Positions 24,373-32,264 of a stretch of DNA of 64,000 nucleotides are shown here, piece by piece (within the stretch, counting starts at the first letter, position 1; each line of letters opens with the position of its first letter). Position numbers and translations under genes: made by a program. This stretch comes from Actinomycetota bacterium (GTDB lineage Bacteria; Actinomycetota; Acidimicrobiia; IMCC26256; VFJJ01): the NCBI GenBank assembly GCA_009886115.1, contig VFJJ01000051.1, positions 1-64,000 on the forward strand, written 5' to 3'. The notes under the pieces are model-generated. The model was not told the origin of the DNA. It worked only from the letters and a program-made list of their open reading frames with translations, and searched no databases.

Positions 24373-26916
24373 CTAGCGCCGGCGCGGGCCACCGCGACGG
24401 GGACCCCCGCGTCCACCCGGACCGCTCCGCCCACCGGGGCCGCCGCGATCGCCGCCACCACCGCCACCGCCGGCGCCACGTTCTTCGGCCGGACCCAGGT
24501 CGCCGAAGAGCTCCTTGGCCTGATCGTCCCAGGATTCCTCGAACGAGACCCGGTCGGCCGGGTTCTGCACACCCTCGCCGACGGCACCGTTGGAGCTCTC
24601 GCCCCGGTCGCCGCCGCTGTCGCGATCGTCGTCGGAGCCCGAGCGACCGCCACCGCCGCCGCCGCCACCGCCGCCGCTGCTGCTGGTGCTCGGGGCTGCG
24701 GTCGCCGCGTCACCGGCCAACGACAGCGACAACTTGCCGTTGGGGTCGATGTCGTCGACCCGCACCGTGACGGAGTCGCCGAGGTTGAGCACGTCCTCGA
24801 CCCGGTCGATGCGCTTGCCGCCACCGAGCTTGGAGATGTGGACCAGGCCGTCACGGCCCGGGAGGATGTTGATGAACGCACCGAACTTGGTGACGTTGAC
24901 CACGGTGCCCTGGTACTCGGCACCCACCTCGGCCTGCGGCGGGTTGATGATCGACTCGATCATGCGCCGGGCGGCGTCCATCTGGGCGCTGTCGCGAGCC
25001 CCGATGGTGACCGTACCGAACGCGCCGTCGCCGTCGACCGAGACCTCGGCCCCGGTCTCCTGCTCGATGGCGCGGATCGTCTTGCCCTTGGGCCCGATGA
25101 TCTCGCCGACCTTGTCGCCGGGCACCTCGATCGAGATGATCTTCGGCGCCGTGGCCCCGACCTCTTCCCGAGGCCGCGAGATGGCGTCGAGCATCACGTC
25201 GAGGATGGCCATCCGAGCGTCACGGGCCTGCCCGAGGGCCTGCTTGAGGACGTCGGCGGGGATGCCGTCGATCTTGGTGTCGAGCTGGAGGGCCGTCACG
25301 AAGTCACCGGTCCCGGCGACCTTGAAGTCCATGTCGCCGAAGGCGTCCTCGACACCGAGGATGTCGGTGAGGGTCGTGTACTTGCCGTCCTGGAAGATGA
25401 GGCCCATGGCGATCCCGGCCACCGGGGCCTTGATCGGCACGCCGGCGTCCATGAGCGACAGGGTCGAGCCGCACACCGAGCCCATCGACGTTGAACCGTT
25501 CGACGAGAGCACGTCGGAGACGACCCTCAGCGTGTACGGGAACTCCTCCGAGGTCGGGATGACCGGGATGAGCGCCCGCTCGGCGAGGGCGCCGTGGCCG
25601 ATCTCGCGACGCTTGGGCGAGCCCACCCGTCCCGTCTCGCCCGTGGAGTACGGAGGCATGTTGTAGTGGTGCATGTAGCGCTTGGACGTGTCGCCGCCGA
25701 TGGTGTCGAGCATCTGCTCCATCTTGGGCATGCCCAGCGTGGTCACCGACAACACCTGGGTCTCGCCCCGCTGGAAGAGCCCCGTGCCGTGCGCGGTCGG
25801 GATCACCCCGACGTCGCTCGAGATCTTGCGCAGGTCGCGGGGTCCACGACCGTCGATGCGCAGACCCTCGTTGACCGCACGCGACCGGCTGATCTCCTTC
25901 TGGAGCCCCCGGGCCGCGGCCTTGACCTCACGGCCGCGGCCGGCGAGCGCTCCGGGTGCGTCGCTCGTGCCGACGAGCTTGGCGGCCAGGTCGGCCTCGA
26001 TCTCGGCCAGCCGGGCGTTGCGGGCGGCCTTGTCGGCGATGGTCATGGCCTCGGCGAGCTGGTCGCCGGCGGCGGCCTTCACCGCAGCCTTCACGTCGTC
26101 GGCGTAGTCGACGAACAGCGTGTAGGGCATGGTCACGATGGGACCCCGCTCGGCCTCGACGCGGGCCTTGAGCTGGAGCTGGAGGTCGATCGACTGGCCG
26201 ATCGGGCCCTTCGAGAACTCGAGGCCCTCGGCGATGACCTCCTCGGTGACCTTGGGGGCGCCGGCTTCGTAGAGCTCCCACGAGGCTTCGGTGCCGCCGG
26301 CTTCCACCATCATGATGGCGATGTCGCCAGCGTCGGTGCGTCGACCGGCGACCACGATCTCGAACGTCGATGCGGCACGCTCGTCGAACGTGGGGTGCGC
26401 GAGCCACTGGCCGTCGTGATGGGCCAGGCGGACGGCGCCGATGGGGCCGTCGAACGGGATCCCCGAGATCGTCAACGCCGCCGAGGCCCCGTTGAGCAGG
26501 GCGATGTCGTACGGGTTGACCATGTCGACGCCGAGCACGGTGCCGACCACCTGGACCTCGTTGCGGAACCCTTCGGGGAACGCAGGACGCAGGGGTCGGT
26601 CGGTGAGACGGCAGACGAGGATCGCCGACTCGCTCGGACGGCCTTCCCGGCGGAAGAACGAGCCGGGGATCTTGCCCACGGCGTACATGCGCTCTTCGAC
26701 GTCGATCGTGAGCGGGAAGAAGTCCATCCCCTCACGCACGTTGCGGGCGGCGACTGCGGTCACGAGGACCGAGGTGTCGCCGATGGAGACGAGGACCGCG
26801 CCATCGGATTGCTGGGCGAGGACGCCCGTCTCGAAGGACAGGATTCGGGGAGCCTCCGCGGTCGGTCCACTGACGGGACCCTCACTGCGGATGGCGGAAA
26901 CGGCGGCAATGGTCAT
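24373..26916 (-). CDS. pnp: polyribonucleotide nucleotidyltransferase (PNPase)
   Basis: Phosphorolytic 3'-5' exoribonuclease of the degradosome. Two RNase PH-like domains flank a helical domain (1-~560); KH (EVPGDKVGEIIGPKGKT) and S1 (VGAEYQGTVVNVTKFGAFI) domains follow. The 847 residues exceed the usual ~740 because of a ~120-residue disordered tail rich in Gly, Arg and Asp. I start at the ATG at 26916, which AAAGGAG precedes; an upstream in-frame stretch to 27120 is not conserved. It lies downstream of rpsO, the standard pairing. A hairpin at 27077-27101 lies in its leader. Confidence 0.96.
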   Translation of the reverse strand: MTIAAVSAIRSEGPVSGPTAEAPRILSFETGVLAQQSDGAVLVSIGDTSVLVTAVAARNVREGMDFFPLTIDVEERMYAVGKIPGSFFRREGRPSESAILVCRLTDRPLRPAFPEGFRNEVQVVGTVLGVDMVNPYDIALLNGASAALTISGIPFDGPIGAVRLAHHDGQWLAHPTFDERAASTFEIVVAGRRTDAGDIAIMMVEAGGTEASWELYEAGAPKVTEEVIAEGLEFSKGPIGQSIDLQLQLKARVEAERGPIVTMPYTLFVDYADDVKAAVKAAAGDQLAEAMTIADKAARNARLAEIEADLAAKLVGTSDAPGALAGRGREVKAAARGLQKEISRSRAVNEGLRIDGRGPRDLRKISSDVGVIPTAHGTGLFQRGETQVLSVTTLGMPKMEQMLDTIGGDTSKRYMHHYNMPPYSTGETGRVGSPKRREIGHGALAERALIPVIPTSEEFPYTLRVVSDVLSSNGSTSMGSVCGSTLSLMDAGVPIKAPVAGIAMGLIFQDGKYTTLTDILGVEDAFGDMDFKVAGTGDFVTALQLDTKIDGIPADVLKQALGQARDARMAILDVMLDAISRPREEVGATAPKIISIEVPGDKVGEIIGPKGKTIRAIEQETGAEVSVDGDGAFGTVTIGARDSAQMDAARRMIESIINPPQAEVGAEYQGTVVNVTKFGAFINILPGRDGLVHISKLGGGKRIDRVEDVLNLGDSVTVRVDDIDPNGKLSLSLAGDAATAAPSTSSSGGGGGGGGGGRSGSDDDRDSGGDRGESSNGAVGEGVQNPADRVSFEESWDDQAKELFGDLGPAEERGAGGGGGGGDRGGPGGRSGPGGRGGPRRGGPRRR

Positions 26917-27076
26917 GCCGCGCTCCTTTCTGGTGACGACCGTGCCCGGCCGGTTCCCAGTGGTCATCCCCCGGCGAAGGCCGGCCCGACACGAGCGCGG
27001 CACCAGCGCTCGGCGCACGGGCGGCGGGGTCGGGAGATCACGACTGACAACCGACGATGACATCGGTCGAGTGAGA

Positions 27077-27101
27077 CGTCGACCGGCATTCCCGGCCGAC
27101 G
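27077..27101 (-). other. stem-loop in the rpsO-pnp intergenic leader
   Basis: On the minus-strand RNA, ten bases pair with ten (one G-U) around a five-base loop: 27092-27101 with 27077-27086. It lies 161 bases before the pnp start in a 273-base spacer. In enterobacteria a pnp leader hairpin mediates autoregulation; a similar role here is only a hypothesis. It is not followed by a T-tract. Nothing else is recognisable in the spacer. Confidence 0.5.
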
Positions 27102-27189
27102 ATGATGCTAGGCGCGCCACGAGGGGCTCGAGCGCGTTGACGGTTGCGGTCCCGGCCAGCGGGTGGACGCACCATCGGGGGAGAGGGGG

Positions 27190-27447
27190 TTACCGGCGGA
27201 GGCCCAACTTGGCGATGAGCGCCCGGTACCGGTCGACGTCGGTCCGGCGCAGATAGTCGAGGAGACGGCGACGCCGCCCGACGAGCATCAGCAGCCCGCG
27301 ACGTGAGTGGTGGTCCTTCTTGTGCACCTTCAGGTGCTCGGTGAGATGGGAGATACGCTCGGAGAGGAGCGCCACCTGAACCTCGGTCGAGCCGGTGTCG
27401 GTCTCGTGGGTCCGGTGGGCCGCGATCGTTGCGGAAGGGTCAGGCAT
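27190..27447 (-). CDS. rpsO: 30S ribosomal protein S15
   Basis: An 85-residue primary 16S rRNA-binding protein of the small-subunit platform. The hallmark [16 protein letters not shown] and the [21 protein letters not shown] block are intact. I start at the ATG at 27447; the longer frame to 27564 is not conserved. The Shine-Dalgarno is weak. A TACGGT on the minus strand at 27491-27496 may be its -10. It is followed by pnp. Confidence 0.97.
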   Translation of the reverse strand: MPDPSATIAAHRTHETDTGSTEVQVALLSERISHLTEHLKVHKKDHHSRRGLLMLVGRRRRLLDYLRRTDVDRYRALIAKLGLRR

Positions 27448-27576
27448 CAGCGCAGGACGTCCCTGTGTTCGTGTCGTTCGTAAGCTGGCACCGTAGCAGG
27501 TCGGCGCCACCGAGCCCGGGATCGACCCCGTATGGCCCGCACGGCCGTTCCAGGCCGCCATCACTCCAGGCCGCGA

Positions 27577-28398
27577 TCACTCCAGGCGCTGGAGGAATCG
27601 GACCCGGGCCTCACCCGAGAACCGGGCCGGTGGGCCGTCGACGCCGTGCACGCGCATGAGCACGTCACCGAGCGGCGTCGACATCCCCGACACGGCGATC
27701 GTGACCGGGTGCCCGACCCCGTCGATGTCGCCCAGGTACTCCCCCGCGGCCGGCAGGCAGAACTCGGGCCAGACGGCCACGCGCAGCTCGTGGCCGGCTG
27801 GCGCCACGAACACGCCGCGCGCCTCGTGGGCCCGCCCGAGCAGCATGGCCGCTCCCGCGACATCGCCCCCGGCGAGCAGGCCCCGGATACGGGTCGACGA
27901 GTACACCGCAGCCGAGTCGGCGACGAGGTCGAGAGCGACCACGTCGAAGCCCAAGCCGCGGCCCATCTCCTGGAGCAGCGCCACGTTGCCCTTGCGCTGG
28001 TATCCGAAGTGGAAGTCGGCGCCCACGCACACCGTCTTGGCCCGGGCCCGCTCGACGAGGACCTCGAGAACGAACTCCTCGGCGGTCTCGGTACGCCGGT
28101 GCTCGTCGAAGGTGACGACCCAGACCGCATCGAGCAGGCCCGTGCGCTCGAGCAGCTCGAGGCGGTGGGGCAACGAGGTGAGCAGCCGGGGCGCCGACTC
28201 CGGGCGCACCACGCGGGCCGGGTGCCGATCGAACGTGACGAGCCCGGCGGCGAGGCCGCGCTCGTCGGCCAGACGGCGCACCTCACGGATGAGGGCCTGG
28301 TGACCGAGGTGCACGCCGTCGTAGGCTCCGATCGTCACCGCAGATCCGCGCGACGACACGGCGGCGACGATGGGGTCGGCGTCGCGAAAGACCTGCAT
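27577..28398 (-). CDS. ribF: RibF-type FAD synthetase with degenerate riboflavin-kinase domain
   Basis: The N-terminal FMN adenylyltransferase domain is complete: GAYDGVHLGH at residues 24-33, FDRHP near 57, FGYQRKG near 131, and SSTRIR at 167-172. The C-terminal region (~187-273) should be the riboflavin kinase, but the GxPTAN motif and the NxGxRPT segment are absent; only a short barrel-like remnant (LPAAGEYLGDI) is left. Full RibF is ~310-330 residues; this is 273. It should make FAD from FMN, with FMN supplied by another kinase. It is coupled to truB by a TGATG overlap, the usual actinobacterial order. Confidence 0.88.
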   Translation of the reverse strand: MQVFRDADPIVAAVSSRGSAVTIGAYDGVHLGHQALIREVRRLADERGLAAGLVTFDRHPARVVRPESAPRLLTSLPHRLELLERTGLLDAVWVVTFDEHRRTETAEEFVLEVLVERARAKTVCVGADFHFGYQRKGNVALLQEMGRGLGFDVVALDLVADSAAVYSSTRIRGLLAGGDVAGAAMLLGRAHEARGVFVAPAGHELRVAVWPEFCLPAAGEYLGDIDGVGHPVTIAVSGMSTPLGDVLMRVHGVDGPPARFSGEARVRFLQRLE

Positions 28399-29318
28399 CA
28401 GGTGTCGATCCCCACGACGACGAGCGGGCGGGCCTCAGCCCCGGCCATCGCATACACGGCGAGCAGCTCACCGGCCTCACCGAAGACCGCGAACGATCCC
28501 GAGCCGCCTGCGCCGGGAAGCGACCGCCCTCGACGCACGTCGACCTCGAGCGGGCCCGAGACGGTCAGGTGCGCCATGCCCCGGACGGCCTCGGACGGAG
28601 GGAGCAGCGCGGCCAACGGTTCGGCGGCGATGACGTCGAGCGAACGGGCGTCGCCGTCGGTGAACGCCCCGACGGCCGTGCGTCGCAGCCGGCCGAGATG
28701 GGCGTGACCGCCGAGCGCCTCGCCCAGGTCGGCGGCCAGCACCCTGACGTAGGTCCCCGACGAGCACTCGACGAGCACGGTGGCCGTGGGGGCGGCACGG
28801 CCCTCGAGGTCGGGCGCCTCACCGAAGTCCTCGACCTCGAAGCGAGCGATGGTGACGGGCCGGGGCGCCCGCTCGACCTCGATGCCCTCGCGGGCGAGCT
28901 CGTGGAGCCGCCGACCCCCGACCTTCACGGCCGAGACCATCGGCGGCGTCTGCATGATGTCGCCGATCGAAGCCGCCGCGGCGGCCTCGACCTGCTCGCG
29001 CTGCAGCCCGTCCATGGCGGTACGGGCCGTGACGGTCCCCGAGGCATCGAGCGTGGTGGTTGCCGTCCCGAACACCACGACGCCGCGATACACCTTCGTG
29101 GTGTCCTGGAGGAAGCGCAGCAGGCGCGTCGCCCGTCCGATCCCGACGAGCAGGACCCCGGTGGCGTCGGGATCGAGGGTACCCGCGTGGCCCACCCGTC
29201 GCAGCCCGTAGATCCGGCGGAGGACGGCGACCACGTCGTGGGAGGTCATCCCCGGCGGCTTGTCGACGACGACGATCCCGTGCACGTCGGCATCGGTGGG
29301 GCGGGCGCGGCGGGCCAC
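28398..29318 (-). CDS. truB: tRNA pseudouridine(55) synthase TruB
   Basis: Makes pseudouridine 55 in the T-loop of tRNAs. The catalytic Asp is D49 in GHAGTLDPDATG, after the KPPGMTSHD motif. The catalytic domain is full and a short PUA-like C-terminus brings the length to 306 residues. The start is GTG at 29318, 43 bases after the nrnA stop. The stop overlaps the ribF ATG (TGATG). Confidence 0.95.
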   Translation of the reverse strand: MARRARPTDADVHGIVVVDKPPGMTSHDVVAVLRRIYGLRRVGHAGTLDPDATGVLLVGIGRATRLLRFLQDTTKVYRGVVVFGTATTTLDASGTVTARTAMDGLQREQVEAAAAASIGDIMQTPPMVSAVKVGGRRLHELAREGIEVERAPRPVTIARFEVEDFGEAPDLEGRAAPTATVLVECSSGTYVRVLAADLGEALGGHAHLGRLRRTAVGAFTDGDARSLDVIAAEPLAALLPPSEAVRGMAHLTVSGPLEVDVRRGRSLPGAGGSGSFAVFGEAGELLAVYAMAGAEARPLVVVGIDT

Positions 29319-29361
29319 GACGATCAGCGCCGACGGCTCGGCCCGGCCGGGCTCGGACGGG

Positions 29362-30333
29362 TCACAGGGTCGAGACGATGCGGGCGATGGTGTCGGCTAC
29401 GCCGGCCGACGACGTGAACCCGGCAGCGAAGCGGTGACCGCCACCCCCGTTGAGCTGGGCGATGTGGGCGACGTCGGTCTCGCCCACCGAACGCAGGCTG
29501 ACGCGCCAGGTGCCGTCGACGGCTTCCTTGAGGATGCAGGCCACCTCGGCCTCCCGGGTTCGGCGCAGGAGGTCGATGAGGCCCTCGAGCTCGTCGAAGG
29601 TGACACCGTGACGCTCGAGGTCGGCTCGAGACACCGCGGCCCACACGAACGACCGCTCGACATCGAGGGTGGCTCGTCCGAGCACGTCCGAGACGAGCTG
29701 CAGGTAGGCGAACCGGTGCTCCTCGAACAGGCAGCGCGACAACTCGGCGATGGGGAGGTCGAACCGGGAGAGCTCACTGGCGATCGAGAACACCTCGGCC
29801 GTCGTGCACTCGTAGGTGAAGCGCCCGGTGTCGCAGACGATGCCGGCGTAGAGGCAGGTGGCGACGTCGCGGGTGAGGGGCAGTCCCAGACGCTGGATCA
29901 GTCGGTACACGATGACCGCGGACGCCGCGGCGGCGGGGTCGACGACGTTGATGGTGCCGTAGCAGTCGTTCGAGACGTGGTGGTCGACGACCACGAGCTC
30001 GCGGGCGGCCTTGGCCGAGACGGCCAGCTCGCCGAGTCGATCGAGCGAGCCGCAGTCGAAGGTGATCATGCACTCCGGGGTCGTCGGGAAGCCCTGGGGA
30101 GGCGTCAGCAACTCGAGGCCGGGGAGCAGGCGGTAGTGCGGGCCGATCACGAACGGCTCAGGGAACGAAGCGATCGTCTCGCGGCCCGATGCCCGGAGCG
30201 CGTGGTGCAGGGCCAGGGTGGAGCCGAGGGCATCGCCGTCGGGGTTCACGTGGCACGCCAGGCTGATCGACGAGGCCGATCGGAGGACCAGCACGGCCCG
30301 CTCGAACGGCTGGTCGGGATCGTCGTCTGTCAT
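29362..30333 (-). CDS. nrnA: DHH/DHHA1 phosphoesterase (NrnA-type oligoribonuclease / pAp phosphatase)
   Basis: A 323-residue DHH-family phosphoesterase that degrades nano-RNAs and probably 3'-phosphoadenosine 5'-phosphate. Metal ligands are in HVNPDGDALGS (from H28) and DHH at residues 117-119; the DHHA1 substrate loop NGGGGHRFAAGF lies near the C-terminus. It overlaps the rbfA stop by four bases (ATGA). Its position between rbfA and truB is the conserved actinobacterial one. It would finish the RNA decay begun by RNase J and PNPase, also encoded in this window. Confidence 0.93.
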   Translation of the reverse strand: MTDDDPDQPFERAVLVLRSASSISLACHVNPDGDALGSTLALHHALRASGRETIASFPEPFVIGPHYRLLPGLELLTPPQGFPTTPECMITFDCGSLDRLGELAVSAKAARELVVVDHHVSNDCYGTINVVDPAAAASAVIVYRLIQRLGLPLTRDVATCLYAGIVCDTGRFTYECTTAEVFSIASELSRFDLPIAELSRCLFEEHRFAYLQLVSDVLGRATLDVERSFVWAAVSRADLERHGVTFDELEGLIDLLRRTREAEVACILKEAVDGTWRVSLRSVGETDVAHIAQLNGGGGHRFAAGFTSSAGVADTIARIVSTL

Positions 30334-30917
30334 CGCTGCCCCTCCTCCGTCACGGGCCTCACGTCGTCGAGACCGCCGAGCCCCGCATCGACACCATCGT
30401 CATCGACCACATCGACCACATCGGCATCGGGCCCATCGTCATCGTCGATTTCTTCGAGGTCATCGTCGTCGTCGTCCTCGACGTCATCGTCATCGAGACG
30501 AGCTCGCGGAACCCGATAGTTCGACTCGTCGACGGCGACCTCGTGGTCGGCCCCGTCCCAGCTCCTGAGGATGTCGTCGATCCGGGATCCGACAGCCGGG
30601 GCCAGGTCCTCGGAGAAGGTCAGGTGAGGAACGTACCGCAGACGCAGCCGCTGGCCCAAGGCTTCCTTGACGCGGGGTACCAGCCGTACCAAGGCCGCAC
30701 TGGTGTCGAGCCGCTCGGACGGCTCCGGATCGCGCAGCCGCCCCTCGTCCTGGCGCGCGCTGGTGTAGTACGCCGTCGCTTCCCGAAGATCGCCGGTGAC
30801 GTCGACCCCGGTGACCGTAAACCATCCGAGTCGGGGGTCGTCGAGCAGCTCGAGCTCCTCGGCGATGACCTCTCGGATCGCTTCGGAGACCCTGGCCGTG
30901 CGGGTGCCCTTCTTCAT
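30330..30917 (-). CDS. rbfA: ribosome-binding factor A with long acidic tail
   Basis: Cold-shock 30S maturation factor with a KH-like fold. Residues 1-~118 match RbfA (RTARVSEAIREVIAEELE, DPRLG, VPHLTF). Residues ~140-185 are almost entirely Asp/Glu with Val, so the 195-residue total is well above the usual ~120-130. The acidic tail is unlikely to bind rRNA and could mimic RNA or bind basic ribosomal proteins. ATGA overlaps link it to DUF503 upstream and nrnA downstream. Confidence 0.94.
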   Translation of the reverse strand: MKKGTRTARVSEAIREVIAEELELLDDPRLGWFTVTGVDVTGDLREATAYYTSARQDEGRLRDPEPSERLDTSAALVRLVPRVKEALGQRLRLRYVPHLTFSEDLAPAVGSRIDDILRSWDGADHEVAVDESNYRVPRARLDDDDVEDDDDDDLEEIDDDDGPDADVVDVVDDDGVDAGLGGLDDVRPVTEEGQR

Positions 30918-31216
30918 GGCTCATCCAGCTCTGCATAGGTGGTCGAGATCTCCAAGACCTCGACATCGGGCGCGGTGTCCACGAATCGTTCCATGACGGC
31001 GAGCTGATCCTCCAAGTGGCCGTGCGTCGCCGAAACCAAGGCCACCCCGATTGTGGCCCTCTGCCACAGATCGTGATGGTCGACCTCGGCCACCGACCAG
31101 TGGAAACGGTGCCGCAACCCTTCGACGATCGGTCGGAGCACGGCCCGTTTCGCCTTGAGGGAACGGGCCTCGGGGATGTGCAGCTCGATGCGGACCGTCG
31201 CCGCGTGCAGAGGCAT
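30914..31216 (-). CDS. ylxP: DUF503 (YlxP-like) protein
   Basis: A 100-residue conserved protein between infB and rbfA in many Gram-positives. The family start is recognisable (RIELHIPEARSLKAKR, then HRFHWSVAEVD). I chose the ATG at 31216; a longer reading toward 31402 invades rsgA. It ends in a four-base overlap with rbfA. It is thought to act in ribosome biogenesis by association; no biochemical role is established to my knowledge. Confidence 0.9.
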   Translation of the reverse strand: MPLHAATVRIELHIPEARSLKAKRAVLRPIVEGLRHRFHWSVAEVDHHDLWQRATIGVALVSATHGHLEDQLAVMERFVDTAPDVEVLEISTTYAELDEP

Positions 31217-31230
31217 CGTGGTGGCCCGCG

Positions 31231-32190
31231 TCACCGTCGGCGCCGGCGGGCACGGCCGGCCACGGCCTGCGACTCGGCCGAGATCTCGGCGCTCAGCTTG
31301 CCGTGATTCGCCCATCGATCGGGGTCGAGACGACCGGCCCCGATCGCCCGGGCGATGGCGCACCCCGGCTCGCCGTTGTGGCGGCAATCGTGGAAGCGGC
31401 ACTGGACGACCAACGCGGCGATGTCGGGAAAGGCCTCGGCCAGCGCCGAGTCGCTCATCATGGCCACGTTGCGCAGGCCCGGCGTGTCGATGAGCGCTCC
31501 CCCGCCGGGCAGCTCGACGAGTTGACGGACCGATGTGGTGTGGCGGCCCCGCCGGTCGCCGGAGCGGACATCGCCGATGGCCTGCACGTCGCGACCCACC
31601 AGGGCGTTGGTGAGCGTCGACTTCCCGGCGCCCGACGGGCCCAGGAGCACCGAGGTGAGACCGGCGAGGCGGGCCTTCAGCTCGGCCACTCCCACACCGG
31701 TGGTGGCGCTGACCGCCATCACCTCGACCCTCGCACCTCCGAGGCGTCGCGTGAGCAGCGCGACCGCTCTGGCCGTGGGGTCGACGACTCCATCGTCGGC
31801 CCGCTGAGCGCTCCCGCCGCGGCTCGCGATCGCGCTCGCCGAGGCGGCGCCGGAGACGAACAGATCGGACTTGGTGAGCAACACCAGGGGCTCGGCGCCG
31901 CTGCTCTTGACGATCACCAACTCGCGTTCGACGCGGTTGGCGTTGATCGGACGGTCGAGACCGTGGATCAGCACCACGACGTCGACATTGGCCGCCAGCA
32001 CCTGGACCGCACCGTCGAGGCGCGGGTCCTGGCGCACGAGCGCCGACCGGCGTGCGGCGATGGCCACGAGTCGCCGGTCGACGACCGACACCCGGTCGCC
32101 GACCGCCGGCAGCACGTTCTCGAATCGAGCCCTCACCTCGTCACCGCCGTCGAACGCAACGGTGCAATCGATGCGCTCGACCCTCACCAC
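31231..32190 (-). CDS. rsgA: ribosome small-subunit GTPase RsgA
   Basis: Circularly permuted GTPase that checks late 30S maturation. An OB fold (GRVVRVER onward) is followed by the G domain with TKSD before the P-loop GPSGAGKST and by DTPG, then the zinc motif CRFHDCRHNGEPGC. The start is uncertain: GTG at 32190 gives 319 residues with GAAGG just upstream, while a GTG at 32352 would overlap infB by 88 bases. The gene follows infB and precedes DUF503, a position where most Actinobacteria have no rsgA, so it looks inserted into the operon. Confidence 0.9.
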   Translation of the reverse strand: MVRVERIDCTVAFDGGDEVRARFENVLPAVGDRVSVVDRRLVAIAARRSALVRQDPRLDGAVQVLAANVDVVVLIHGLDRPINANRVERELVIVKSSGAEPLVLLTKSDLFVSGAASASAIASRGGSAQRADDGVVDPTARAVALLTRRLGGARVEVMAVSATTGVGVAELKARLAGLTSVLLGPSGAGKSTLTNALVGRDVQAIGDVRSGDRRGRHTTSVRQLVELPGGGALIDTPGLRNVAMMSDSALAEAFPDIAALVVQCRFHDCRHNGEPGCAIARAIGAGRLDPDRWANHGKLSAEISAESQAVAGRARRRRR

Positions 32191-32264
32191 CCGGCCTTCA
32201 CGAAGGTCGGGCGGTGAGGCGGCTCGGCTGCGATCGGGATCGATGCCGGCCCGGGAGCCCGGAG

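Noticed and set aside
24590-25666. A plus-strand ORF antisense to pnp
   Set aside because: Ser/Pro/Arg-rich shadow of the PNPase frame.
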